From Diploscapter coronatus (lineage: Eukaryota; Nematoda; Chromadorea; Rhabditida; Rhabditidae): a DNA stretch of 64,000 bases. The first letter of the stretch is position 1; every line of letters starts with the position of its first letter. Positions 49,117 to 60,463 of the stretch are shown one piece after another. Location of the stretch: positions 24,319,249-24,383,248 of the forward strand of contig OZ038423.1 of assembly GCA_964036155.1 (NCBI GenBank), read 5' to 3'. The translations under genes and the position numbers were made by a program. The notes beneath the pieces are model-generated. The model searched no databases. It saw only the letters and a list, made by a program, of their open reading frames with translations, and was not told where the DNA came from.

Positions 49117-49469
49117 ATGAGCTACATCACTTCTCAAGGACTCGGGCTTCTAATGAATGGTAAGCTTGGAATCTAAAAACAACAACAAAAATGTTCTATT
49201 TCGAGACAAGACTTCACTCTTATTCAATTTCGATTCGGGTGTCTTTAGTCAAGCTCAGACCTAGGGAGGACGATCGTTAGAAAGCTCTTGCGATCTACCC
49301 TCTATACTTTATTTTCGTTTGACAGAAGTGCTCCCTAGGTTCGTTTTGAAATAAAATATTTTGAAGAATATTTATTTCAGCTACAATTATCCTCATCACT
49401 TTTGGAGGCATTCAAGAGTTGTCTGTATCGTGTGCATTGGAATTAATTTATTATTTCACATTTTATTGA
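49117..49469 (+). CDS. Possible 43-residue membrane microprotein
   Basis: Two exons (49117-49159 and 49381-49469) join in phase to MSYITSQGLGLLMNATIILI followed by TFGGIQELSVSC and a hydrophobic end (LELIYYFTFY). The start lies six bases after ACCGCAG, a possible trans-splice acceptor, 23 bp downstream of the preceding ORF's stop. Donor and acceptor (G/GTAAGC, TATTTCAG) are good. The product would be almost entirely membrane-embedded. The 221 nt intron carries an element shared with 57994-58041. Function unknown. Confidence 0.4.
49249..49339. other. Intronic element shared with 57994-58041; foldable
   Basis: Positions 49249-49302 align with 57994-58041 over AAGC(T/C)CAG, ACGATCGT(T/C)AGAAAGC and TTGCGA(T/C)(C/T)TAC blocks. 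Here CCTAGGGAG (49260-49268) pairs perfectly with CTCCCTAGG (49331-49339), enclosing the conserved core. Lies inside the intron of the 43-residue ORF. Could be a structured ncRNA or a diverged repeat. Confidence 0.5.
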
Positions 49470-49516
49470 ATAAAATTTCTATATGAAATCTGAGATTATT
49501 ATAGTCAAGCTTTATT

Positions 49517-50794
49517 TTATATTAATTTTCCGACTTCCTGCCATTCATTCGTCTGTGGATCGTATTCCTCGATTGAATTACAAAAATTTGCATATAAAAA
49601 TGTTTGAAATCTAAATTAACAAATATTTCGTATAAAGATATGCAAGATCTCAGCTCACCTTCCAATTGCATACAATTTCTCGTTAGCGACAATGAGCGAA
49701 TGATCCCATCTTGCATAATTCATATCAGTGATTCGAGAAATTCGACTGTCAACTGGAGCTGAGGGGTCGAAACACAGACAGGATTGTAATACATCAACAC
49801 CACTAAATATATAATGATACATTATTTATCATACAAAAGTAACGACTTCTCTCCTCCAGTCATATAAATTTTTCCATTTAGCGATGCAACTGCAAAATTA
49901 TTACGAGTTTCTTTAATATCTCCAATTTCAATCCATTCCCGTTCATCGTCTGATAATCGATATATTTTTTTATTATACCATTTCTCATCAATAACTGAAT
50001 ATCCATAATTACAATGATGAGTATGCTATAATGTGACCGTATAAAATTTCATTGCATGTTATTGTTTGAGCACATCTAATTGGATGAGGAAAAGCAGATC
50101 CTGTTTCCCATTTTCCATTTATTAGAACCTGAATAAAATATTTCATGAATCTTCATTCGATCTTCTTACATCCACATAATTTGTCGTCTTTACCATTTCA
50201 AGATCCCATCCACCCAAATAATATAATTTATCTTTGAAATAAGCAACAGATGCACCATTACGCCATTCAGGAGGATCTGGACCTGTAAAATTCTTTGAAT
50301 TGATAATTCGTGGATTTTTTGAGCAGACCTCTTGAAATTTGTTGAGTATTCAAGTCATATATTTCAAATGACTTACTATACTCGTCAATTCCATAAATCT
50401 GAAATCTGAAAAATTATTCAAAATAACGGACATAAGAGTTCACTTTATTCTGTGTAGTTGCTACTTGATATGGCAAATACCAATTGTCGAATTTTGCAAT
50501 CTCTTCAACTGAGCAGGCATATGAATTGAGCAAGCATATTCTTCCTTCTTCTTTATCATTATTTCATTATTTGGATAATAAACTAAATTATTGCGAATCG
50601 TTTCAAAGTTTCTTACTGAGCTTTCAACACAATTTCTTACGATAGAATAGAATTTTCCCCTCGAGCAATGTTGGCAGATGTTTCTTGATTATTCGCATCA
50701 TTCGATTGCTAGTCCGGGCCAATCGTCCCAGCTCTTTGAATTCGGTATATTGGCAGATCAACAATATAATTTCGACTGGCAAGTTGTCTAACAT
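49517..50794 (-). CDS. F-box/kelch-repeat protein
   Basis: ATG 50794 starts an F-box: LDNLPVEIILLICQYTEFKE then LGRLARTSNRMMRIIKK. After an intron using C/GTAAGA and acceptor CTGCTCAG, seven further exons keep frame and encode kelch-like blades: KIYGIDEYSKSFEIYD; ASVAYFKDKLYYLGGWDLE; NFAVASLNGKIYMTGGEK; and HSLIVANEKLYAIGR...SIEEYDPQTNEWQEVG, ending LI with TAA at 49519-49517. F-box proteins recruit substrates to SCF (Cullin-1) ubiquitin ligases, with kelch blades as the likely substrate platform. Several blades carry GG plus downstream W or Y as expected. A first reading suggested a frameshift at 50540; choosing the acceptor before LEEIAKFDNW removes it. No specific orthologue assigned. Confidence 0.75.
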
Positions 50795-51553
50795 CTTTGT
50801 TAAGAGATCTAAACAATCATCATAGTATTACTTCGAAATGGAAATAGCAAAAGAGTATTGATTGAATGAGAGAGTCTGCAATTAATGAGTTTGAAATTGA
50901 TCATTGAAGAAAGGAGAATGAAACTACTAAATTGATGCTTCGCAATTTTTATCAGACTAAAAATCGATTCCCAAACATGGTTTATCATTTAAGAGTGAAT
51001 TTCAGTAAGGACCAAAGTGGGTATAAACAGGGCTGATTTTCATGTTGTTCAGTTTTTCGCGCTTATCAATGTGGCCCTGACCGCCTTGCATGAAATTTGT
51101 CAAATTTTGAGGTATTTCAGTTAACATTTCCTTGCCTGTGTAACTAATTATTCTGATCTCATGTTATTCAATCCTTTTCCTGTCTTTACTGAATATAGGA
51201 TAAAATTTTATTCTTGACTCTTTTCTATGGCACTAAAGCAACGGGATTCAATAAAGATAAAGGCTAAAATAAAATTTTGTCTTGGAATAGGATATCATAC
51301 GCCCGATCAAATAAAATCAGGATACATGAAATCCAAATTTATAAGAAATGAATTACAAAGCACATTTTAGTTGAAAACCGTATGGAATTTGGTGTAAAGC
51401 AGATATAAAATCGGGAATTTATTTTGAAATAAAATAAGTGAATTCAGAATGGTCAATATTTTGAGCAAGTTGGAATTCTTATTGATTTGATTAGATTGAG
51501 AAACGAGAAAATAGCATGCCAAAATTAATATATTTTTAGATAATTAGCATTTT
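50795..51553. other. Spacer between dbn-1 and F-box/kelch gene
   Basis: AT-rich; contains an AGGATACATGAAATCC motif near 51309. No exon recognised. Confidence 0.4.
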
Positions 51554-54399
51554 TTACTGCATAAGTTGAACATAGTTGGCAGGGAAAAGTCCGATATCAC
51601 CTTTGGGTCCTTTACCACGCCACCAACCTTCGTCAACCTAAAATAGCACTTTTTTCAAAAATTTAGTGAAATTTGCAAGAACCTAGCATCTACAGAACTT
51701 AGAGAGGCTTATAATATCTCTCTCGAAAAATAAAATTATTTATCTTACCTTCTCTATGTCTGTTATCGTATCATTAGGGTCGAATGAAATCTCAGATGAG
51801 TCAGCTAAAATTTAATCTTTCCTAAAATTTAACCATCTCACAAATACCTGCTTGGTAGTCCCATAGAGCTACAGCTTTTAGTCCCCCGGATATCGTATCT
51901 ATAGAAGGAGGAGGTAGATCATACATAGACGATAAATTCTGAGGGGCCTCCGGAACAGGGTCTTGGGTTTTCACTGGTTCAGGCTCGGACTTGTTATTAT
52001 TTTCGGTCATAGATTTAACGCCATCATTCAATTGAGGGGCTGAAAACAAATTTAGTTTGTATAAAATCTAATTTTGTTATGACTCTTATAGATTTGCTTA
52101 AGATATAAAATTGAAAAAAAAATAGTCGATAGTAAATGAGGTTTGGATTCGAATTTACCTGGTTCCGGAGGTATGTCGTGTAGTTTTACAGGCTCAGGCA
52201 CAGGCACAGGCACAGGTTCGGGTATAGACACAAGTGCAGGTTCAGGAGGCTCATAGGGCTGATAAGCTTTAGGCTCCGGTACTGATTTAGGATGTGGAGC
52301 ACTAGGTACGGGTGGAATGTAGGATTTAGGAGTTTCAGTTGGTTTCGGCCTTTCGAATTGACCTATGCGATCGCCAACTAGCTTCTTAGGTGAATCAGTC
52401 AGTTTGCGGGGTCCTTGGGGAACTGAAATTCATGTTTTTTTTTTTAACTGAAGCTATTTGAGTTCATTTTTTAAATTAAATAAATTGAATATTTTAATCT
52501 GAAGTTCCATCAAATTCAAGACAAATTGGATGCTGTTTTTTAACTTGAATAATAAATTTCGTTATTATTCTATCTGAAACTTTTCTAACTTAAGGGAGAA
52601 TAAAGTTTTCTCCCTCGGTATAAATGACTTTGACGCAATTATTCTAGGTTTTATGAAGTTAGAATTAGAACTATTTCAACTAACCTTGACTATGGGATTG
52701 AACGTTTCTTTCCTCCTCTTCTAACCGATGGTGTATAGCGTCGTTCATCATTTTCCTATCTTCTTCGTATTTCCTTTGCTGTTCAGCAAGGGCAGAATGT
52801 TCCAACTTTTGCCTTCTATAAAAGGGTATCTTAAAAATAAAATAGAAGAGCCCCTAGACTATAATAGAGGTCTCTTCGATTTTTATTTCAAGTCTACGAT
52901 ATTTAGAAGGAACTAAAATATTGTGAACGTCCCATTTCTTGATTAAAATGAAAAATAGCGCATTTTCTATATGCACAAAAATAGAGAAGCGTGCATGTCA
53001 AACTTGTTCATTGCTTCACGCGTTCTTTCTTTTACAAAGTCCATAATGCACACGCGTTTATTTTTGCGCGTGTAAAAATGCATCAGTTTTAATTTTCATC
53101 AAATAATCGGAAGTTCACAATATCATTAGATGAACTCTTATGATGTAAGTAGAAGACTATGCTCTTACACTAGAACTTAAATTAGAATAATCATATTTTA
53201 AAAATAAATCTGCAGTACTCTTTCTCCTCATTGTTCATTTTGCTCCAAAACTCCTCTCTAGCCTTGACATTGATATCCACGTGAGGCTTCACAGGTCGAT
53301 ATACAGAGTTTACAGATTCAGGAGCATGATACGAAGATTCAATCTAAAGTTATGTGATAAGGCATAGGATTCAAATTGGATTTTATACAACATTGGATAT
53401 CTGAGATTTGAATTTTTAGAAAATCCTCATCATATGCTAAAGAACGGGAATTAAAATAATTTTTTTTCGATACTATATTCTGGGTTCCATTATTCTTGTC
53501 ATATGCATATGTTAACAATAAAGATTTCAAATAGACTAAGCATAGCTCAAAATACGTTCTTACATTTTGACTCCCCTGAGTATAGGGCAGTTTTGCTACT
53601 TCTTTCCTTAAAGATTCAGGATCGACATCGATTTCGCTTCTGTAATAACTATCATAGTTGTTTAATCTCCGATATAATTTCAACCACCGATTCAAATGTT
53701 AGTGGATCATAACATTTAAATCTGATGATTAAATTATTCATGAACACGGCACCTAGCATGAATGACTACATGCACGGTCTTCAGAAACCGCCTGACGTCA
53801 GTGACATGAGCCGTAGCAGAAGCTATTCTTGTAGATGGAACCGATTCTCCTTGCTTAAAAAGCTCATTAATTTGTTTCCAACTTGAAACTGAATAATATG
53901 TAAGCCATTATCATAAGGCATGGAAAAGCTCAGGCCAAAGTGTGATACAGCTTATGTATTTTATTCTCATACTATCTAGCACGTAACCTAATGTGATGCA
54001 CGTAAAACAATCCTATGACCTTATTTGGTCATTATTTAAGAAACATAATAATCTTACCCAATGAACCAAAATAACTTTAGGCAGTACGGTAGGAGATAGC
54101 CTTATGGAAATCACTCCGTACTGGAGTCGACCGGCATTAAAGCTATTTGAGAATTCTTCTACTCCATAATCTTAAATTTAACCGATACTATTTTCATGAA
54201 ATTAATAAATATTTACCTCCTTGCTCTCCAATTTTTAAAATATTACTTGCACCTTCATAGTCAATAATTAACCTGAAAAGTAGCTTTATAATTTTTTTTG
54301 AAAATTATTCTTTTACCAATCATCTCCCGTCGAGGATGTGGCGACTTTATTGTAGGCTTCTAATATAGATGGTCCATGCTTTTGTAAATTTACTGTCAT
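51554..54399 (-). CDS. dbn-1: Drebrin-like actin-binding protein (ADF-H, linker, SH3)
   Basis: Exon 1 starts MTVNLQKHGPSILEAYNKVA (54399), the ADF-H domain of DBNL/Abp1. It continues WLIIDYEGASNILKIGEQG, GVISIRLSPTVLPKVILVHW, then QGESVPSTRIASATAHV and VRRFLKTVHVVIHAR. A charged helix follows (REEFWSKMNNEEKEY, LEHSALAEQQRKYEEDRK), then a Pro-rich region with PEPVPVPVPEPVK repeats, and a C-terminal SH3 domain (ALWDYQA, ISFDPNDTI, DEGWWRGKGPKGDIGLFPANYVQLMQ split over three exons). These proteins link F-actin to endocytosis and synaptic vesicles. One acceptor (TTTTTAAG before QGESVP) is non-TTTCAG but restores the family sequence. Its location near pdr-1 matches C. elegans, where both genes lie on cosmid K08E3 (recalled, not checked). 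Confidence 0.92.
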
Positions 54400-55509
54400 T
54401 TTAAACTATAGGATCTGAAATTATTAATTTGAGTTCAGATAAAATTAAAATTTTAATCATATTTTTAGATATAGAACTCAAAAAATACATTTAAGGCGAT
54501 ATGATATCTAAGACTAAATATATTTGAACGTCAATAGTACTTTTTTAAATATATGACTAAGAAGATGACTAATTTAAGAATGCATTATATATGAACATAA
54601 ATGTATTTTGATTTAGAGTATCTAAGTTCTAAGACTTTCGATAAATCTACACAATTCGAAGAAATTAAGGCATTAGTCAGATTAAGGTCTTAGGGGAAGA
54701 TCGATACTTTAAGAGGCAAGGAAAGATGTGTCTGACAAATCATGGAGACGGAAAAAGAGAGTATGCAAATTTAAGAGACAGAGAAGAAAGAGAGAGAAAA
54801 AGATAAGAAAAAGGAGAGAAAGAAATAGGGGTGACTCATAAAATAGCCCAGTCAAAGGGACAAACAAACAAACTGATATGATATGAAAGTTTATTGATCA
54901 ACGATAGTATAGAAACTGGAAATTTCAACATACACCAAAACTATAACTTAGAATATTGAATTTCAGCAAAAAAATTTTCATAGTAAAGTAGCTTCTATCT
55001 GAGATTTTAGATAGAGATTTAAAGAAACCTCGGAAAACTGGCCATCTTCTGAAAATGAAAACGATTTCTTCGAAAATCATGTTTTCTTTTTCCAGAGGAA
55101 AAAGAAATAGTCTTGAAAATATGAGGCCACAAAGAGACAGAGTTCAAGAAATCTTCAAGAGAATGAAAAATAGCATTGAAAATAAAAGAGACAAAAGAGA
55201 AAGGGAAAATTTCGCGATTGCATCCAGTGACTGTGTCTTTTAGAACAGTGTGTCGATATTTTGAGGAAGGAGTGAAATAGAATTGATTTCAAAGAGAGCG
55301 CAGAGATTTCGAAAAGAAAACAGGCTTGGATACGGAGCGCTCTTTTAGGCCTTGCAAAGAGGCGTCTAAAGCAAACAGCATTCATAGAACGCAGGAAAAC
55401 GAGAGGGAGAGAGAGAAGAAACAAATAAGCGCAACATTGGATCACCTCAAATTAGCATACATATTTGCAATCGAAAATTCGGGAAAATTTGAAATGATTG
55501 CGTTCGAAA
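54400..55509. other. Divergent intergenic region with purine-rich tract
   Basis: Contains a GA-rich tract at about 54745-54830 upstream of dbn-1. Frames at 55055-55541 read only as Lys/Glu/Arg low complexity on + or Phe/Leu on -, so I do not call them genes. Confidence 0.45.
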
Positions 55510-55915
55510 ATGTCCGAGAGCGGCGTTGTGCGAGATTCTAAAGCCGCGACGGTGTCGTTGTCGAAGGATTCGGAAGTCCTGACAACTTTTGCTCAGGCAC
55601 AAAGTGGCAGTACTTCTGTAGAAATGAACACTGAAAAGGTTTGGAAATAGGGCACGCTCCTTTTGAGTTAAAGTTAAAGATTTCAGTTTCCGTCACTACA
55701 AGCATTTGAGAAGTGACGTCGGCATCTAGAGCGGTCGGAAGGTGAGCGTGATTTTCCTCGCAAAAATTAAAGGAATTGCAAAATTGTCGCACGATTTGGT
55801 TCTTAAGATTTTCGTGATGACGTCGTGGGCGGGCTACTCGTTAATTTCTGCGCTGATCGTCATCGGGCTGACCTATTTGGTCGTCGAATACCCTATCACG
55901 ATTCCCCACATCTGA
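55510..55915 (+). CDS. Small single-pass membrane protein A of the right-hand cluster
   Basis: Exon 1 (55510-55638) encodes MSESGVVRDSKAATVSLSKD and a Ser/Thr-rich hydrophilic stretch ending NTEK. Joining to 55808-55915 in phase adds IFVMTSWAGYSLISALIVIG then LTYLVVEYPITIPHI, a single hydrophobic helix near the C-terminus; total about 78 residues. The acceptor is CTTAAG, weaker than usual; an alternative acceptor at 55684 gives only a nine-residue extension and leaves the hydrophobic part as a separate 32-residue ORF. Next genes on this strand also encode single-pass proteins. Family unknown. Confidence 0.4.
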
Positions 55916-56050
55916 AAATACTCCCAATCGAAAAAAAAATTGGAATTTGCATACATCCTACAGATGAAGATCAACTTGAATCAAAGTCATTTCTCAACCG
56001 CCACTCGTCGTTTTAAGTAAGAAGAAGAAAAGAGAAGTGACGACTTCGTG

Positions 56051-57325
56051 ATGTCACCTGAAAATGATTCAGAAATGACCGACTTCGAATTCATTTTGAC
56101 GCTGATGTTCGCCGCGGTGATGTACTTCATTCTGTTGGCGATCCATCGGTCCGAGCGGAAAAGGGTCTGTTTCGGTGTCTCTAATTCCTCCAAATGGTTA
56201 AATATATAAACTCTACCTCTCCTCTTGCTCTCTAACTCTTACGCTGAAGAATAGGACTCTAGCTTTCCCTTGTTCTGACTCGCCCACTATGATGAAAGTA
56301 GGCTCTAGAGCTTTTCTAGAACGGCGAAGGTCTTCCGGTGATTGGTGAGTACCTCGAGAAGATCGCCTATCACGCCAATGACATGTGCGAGGTGCTGATG
56401 GATAAAAGGAAACAAGGTAAAAGGGGATTTTATATATCCCTCAAATTATCAATAAAGATCAGCTGTCTTCATCATATAAGATTCAGAAAGTCTTACCAAG
56501 CAGCCGAGTACCAAATCGACGCGGAGCATGGCGGTCGGTAAGCGGGAAAAGACGGAGAAAACCAGTAAAGTAAAGGGGAAATTATCATTTTGGGAGCAAA
56601 GTAAAGTTGCTGGGAACAATTTCAGGAGTTTCCGAAAAACATAAAAATAGACGAGACGCAACGCGGCGTGTCCACCGACGGCAGAAAACCGGGAGATTCG
56701 GAGACGCCAAACGAGGAATTGGGACAGACTGATGTAAACGAAGTTTAAAAGTTTATTGATGAAGTTCAACCTCTATCACAAAAATATAAACTCCTTACAA
56801 AGCTTGAATTTTTTAAAGCTCAGCTTTAATCTTGGAGTTCGGGCTTAAAATTTTTTTTGTAATTTCAGAATTCAACGGCTCCTCTGGCTGCTCGGAACTC
56901 CATACAGAAGAAGTCCGTCTTCAGCAAGCTCTTACCCGCCAATCTGGAAGACCTCTTCACTCCGTCGCCAGACGTCACACCCGCACACGCACCCGAGAAC
57001 AAAGAAGTCGAGAAAAACAAGAGCAGCCAAGTGAAGGGCAGGGAATTCCCGGTGTGCAAATTTCGATTGGGAACGTTTTGCTTCCAATTGAGAGCACTTT
57101 GCTCCCAAAACTTGGGAAAAGGTATCGAAATTTGAATTTCAGGTGTTCCGTCCGCACGAATACGTCCCCGAGAAGTTCGAACGCGTCTCGAAACCATCTG
57201 CTTATGAAATCGGTAGTTTTTATGACGCCTTTATGATGTCAATTTTTATAACGCCATTTTCAGACAAGAAAGAGTACAAACACCACCGGAACCATCTGCT
57301 CGCGGCAATCTCTCCAACGAATTGA
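56051..57325 (+). CDS. Single-pass membrane protein B with disordered tail
   Basis: Seven exons (56051-56164, 56320-56416, 56487-56569, 56626-56733, 56869-57051, 57143-57212, 57264-57325) join in phase to 238 residues. After MSPENDSEMTDFEF comes a hydrophobic helix (ILTLMFAAVMYFILLAIH) with a basic stop-transfer RSERKR, suggesting N-out, C-in. The tail has a short helical part (GEYLEKIAYHANDMCEVLMD) and then polar, Lys/Glu/Ser/Pro-rich sequence (STKSTRSMAVGKREKTEKTS, EELGQTD, FTPSPDVTPAHAPENKEVEK), closing DKKEYKHHRNHLLAAISPTN. No enzyme domain is visible. It resembles neighbour C in layout: short N-terminus, one helix, long charged cytosolic tail. Function unknown; scaffolding or receptor-accessory roles are conceivable only by analogy. 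Confidence 0.68.
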
Positions 57326-57726
57326 CTTTTGCCAAAGATCAATAAACCAACTAACTTGCCATTGAACTAACGGCACCCGCCGAAATTAGACACACGAGTT
57401 TCGCGACATTTACTCATTCCCTAGATTGGAAAAAGAAAACTTCATCAAACAGTACGCAATAAAGAAATGTCTTGATTTTTGAGTAAAAAAAGGTTGATCT
57501 CCACAGGAAAACAACGGAAATGACTATAGATTGGCATACATTATGTTTATTGATGAAAAAGCTGACCTTCATGATAAATTAGCATACATTAGCTAGAAAT
57601 GCTTAATTTTGCTAAAAATTGGCATATATTTTCAAAGAATAGCTTAATTTGACTAAAATTAGCGTAGATTACTACATTTTCTTCAGAGAATTTGATGGTC
57701 ATTACTATTCACCTCCTCTGGATGGG
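57326..57726. other. Spacer between membrane genes B and C
   Basis: AT-rich, with AAAAAGCTGACCTTCAT at about 57556 and a related AAAAGGTTGATCTCC at 57488. An ATTTTCTTCAG acceptor at 57676-57686 may serve trans-splicing of the next gene. Confidence 0.4.
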
Positions 57727-60463
57727 ATGCCTTTCTCCGTATGGATTTATCTGCCGATTTTCTCGATCGTCTCTTCAATCGTCGTTATGACGTGCATGAA
57801 GCTAGGCAGTTTCTTCAAAAGCACGAAGCATTCAGAGAGTGCTTATGGTGGGTGAATTTCGGCAGAAAACAATTCTTTTAGGGTTAGCCGTAAATTTTTT
57901 CCTATCAATTAGAATTTTGTGAAGACCAGATCGAAATTAATCAGAACTAAAAAATAACGACCTCATCCTCTTTTCAAAGTTTTTTTTGCGTGATCAAGCC
58001 CAGAGAGAACGATCGTCAGAAAGCCTTTGCGACTTACTCCTAAGGTCCACAAGCTCCGCGCTCTTTGCAAGACTGCATTGTGGTAGTTTGAAAGAGGAAA
58101 TTTGGGGAGAAAGTACCCTTCAAACCTAAAATGTCTCAAAAATTCAACCTAGATCGACGATAAACCTGATAAATAGTTGTGCAAAAATTCGAACAAAATA
58201 GCCGCACACAACCATACAAGCAATATTTCGTTTGAGAAATGTGTTCATTTTGGGTGAGAAGGATTTTTGCGATTTTTAGCAAAGTTCATGGGGATTTCTG
58301 GCTAAAGTTTGTTACAAATCACCCGGGCTCCGACTTTCAAAGTTATCATTCTTTTTCAAATGGGACCGTGATAATTGAAAAGTCGGAATTTCAGGCGGAT
58401 CACGATCCGCTTCGACTGAAACCCTGAACGGCAGCCTGAGCGTGACGAACACCGCATCCACGGACAAATCCAGAGAGAAGTCGGACTTCAAGGACAAAAG
58501 CGCCAAGTCAAAAATCAATCCCAAGAAAACGCACAAGTCCAAAATTCGAGCGAGGTAAAAGGTTAAAGTTTCAACCTTCGAATTTAATCATTTCGACCTC
58601 CACACTTCAAAACTTCAATTGGTTCCTAAATTTTATTATTTTATGTCTGACTCCCGGATTTAAAAAATGATTATTTTCGACTTCAACACCTCTAAATTTC
58701 ATTCCTTATCTTCAGATTTTTTTTAAATTCTGATCGGAAACTTCAGCATGTTGAATTTCGAACTCAGAATTTACAAACTTTCACTTTTTAATCTAAAAAT
58801 TCCGAACTTGATTTTTAAAATCTCTTATTTTTCCAGCGCCTGGTTTCGTGAGGACTCGAAAAAGAAGGTCTTCGAGGTCACAAAGTCTCCGAACGTGGTC
58901 GGCTCTCCCAAGGTCGGTCCCAAGTCGACGCAAACTGCCGAAGAGCATACAGAGGTTGAAAAATAAAAAAAAAATTCTTTTCAAAAATTCTGGGGCTATC
59001 TGTGACAAGATTTAGCGGATGAAAACACCGAAAAAAATTTCCAAATAGTCCTAAATCCGCAAAATTCAACTACTTTACTTTTTATCTTCAAAGAAGTTTT
59101 GAAAGATGATAATTTTCGGAAAATGCACCTTTTTCTTCTTCAACAAATAAAATTTCTAAGAAAGTTGAAAATTGCGATACAGTAGTCCGATCGTCGCGGA
59201 TTCAGAAATTCGAAGACGTCAACCTGCGGACGGCAGAAGATGACGTCGAGCTGCAGACGGCGTCGGGGAAGTCGGAGAATCTGCTTCTGAAGACCACAGA
59301 GGACGAGGACAGGAAGGAGTTCCTCTCGTTGCCCGAAGAGCAACTCGGAGACATTCAGGTTTTCTCAACAATAAGTCAGACCTGGGGAACACTTATTTTT
59401 TTTTATCTATGGCGTTTCTGAGTTGGACCCGAAAATATACGGGGATATCGAGATCATTTATATTAGATCTCGGATTTTTGAAGGAACAATGCTAGGTTTT
59501 GCCCCTCCTCATAAATGTAATCTCGGTTCTAAAGAGTGTGAGCTTTCAAAAGAAATAATGTTTGAATTGGACGAACACTCGAAAAAAAATAATTTAGAAT
59601 ACTGTAAAATTTGATTTTTTTAAATGAAGTAACTTTTTCAGCTTTTACCACCGCCCAACGAAAAACTCCGCGTGCAGATACTCAAAGAGGCAAAATTGGC
59701 CGTGGAGCGCAAGAAAAGTAGAAAATTCTACTTATTTTCATTCGAATCTAGTTCTCTTTCTGAAGGAATTTTCAGTCCTCGGAAAAAATCTTGTCATGAG
59801 TATCATTTTGTTCAAGGACAATTTTGCTTGTTCCAGAAAACTTTCATTAGTTCGAGAAGTTATTTTATCTGCTCCAGAAAATTCATACTTTATTCTGGGA
59901 GATTTAAAATGTGTTCCAGAACAAGGCATAAAATCTCGACGGACGCTGACTCCAGATGACGACACGCTCGACGACATAACCTCACTGAATCGGGACGCCA
60001 TTTCCATCTTCTCGGCACGGACCGGCCGACTGGCAAACGATGTTCCGGAAAAGTCTCGTAAGACTTTCTTTGTTCTAGAAAAAGTATTAGCTGCTTTTTC
60101 TGATCTGGAAAATTTATATCTTCCATTTGTTTCGGAAAAATCATTAAGCTTTTCATCGCTCTGAAAAAGAGTTGAAATCTTTTGGTTTGGAAGAAAAGAA
60201 ACAAAAAATATTTTCGCGTTCTAGAACAATGGCAATAAAATGATATCTTGTTCTAGGAAAGAAATCTAAAATGTTGTAAAACTTTTTTCTGAACTTACCA
60301 AACGCGCCTTACATGCACTTGTGAAATCTATGTTATGGAGATTCTGAATTTTGAAGAAAACATTTTTTCAGTGAAACTCGCCTCTGTCCGTTCGAGGTAC
60401 CTCGCGCCCGAACTCGACCAGGAAGAGACACTCCGTCCGACCGCCCCGAACCCAAAGGCCTAA
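57727..60463 (+). CDS. Single-pass membrane protein C with long charged tail
   Basis: Seven exons (57727-57847, 58395-58554, 58837-58954, 59206-59358, 59642-59717, 59920-60057, 60372-60463) give about 285 residues. MPFSVWIYLPIFSIVSSIVV plus MTCMKLG forms an N-terminal membrane helix, followed by a Lys/Ser-rich stretch (STDKSREKSDFKDKSAK), an acidic segment (LRTAEDDVELQT, TTEDEDRKEFLSLPEEQLGD), a helix-prone piece (KLRVQILKEAKLAVERKK) and a Pro-containing end (PELDQEETLRPTAPNPKA). Phases agree at all six junctions. No domain recognised. Introns 5 and 6 carry many TTCnnGAA-type words. Same strand and architecture as gene B, so the two may be distant paralogues or simply share a membrane-tail format. 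Confidence 0.7.
57994..58041. other. Second copy of the element at 49249-49302
   Basis: In intron 1 of membrane gene C. It shares the core ACGATCGTCAGAAAGCC and TTGCGACTTAC with the 49.2 kb copy, lacking about 6-7 bp before the core. Confidence 0.5.

Noticed and set aside
49517..49620. Missing AG before the last kelch exon
   Set aside because: An upstream TTTAG/ATTTCAAAC acceptor is in frame and leads into NSIEEYDPQ, so a canonical site exists.
50440..50580. Apparent frameshift or stop in the F-box/kelch gene
   Set aside because: Reading 50580-50440 as exon gives a stop and wrong frame, but using donor C/GTAAGA and acceptor CTGCTCAG before LEEIAKF skips this stretch and keeps all phases. 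The gene need not be a pseudogene.
55055..55445. Charged or hydrophobic frames on both strands
   Set aside because: Purine-rich sequence gives Lys/Glu/Arg runs on + and Phe/Leu on -; no start context, introns or domain.
59738..60204. Several overlapping frames on both strands at 59.7-60.2 kb
   Set aside because: They are shadows of exon 6 of membrane gene C combined with TTCnnGAA-rich introns; exon phases favour the + model.
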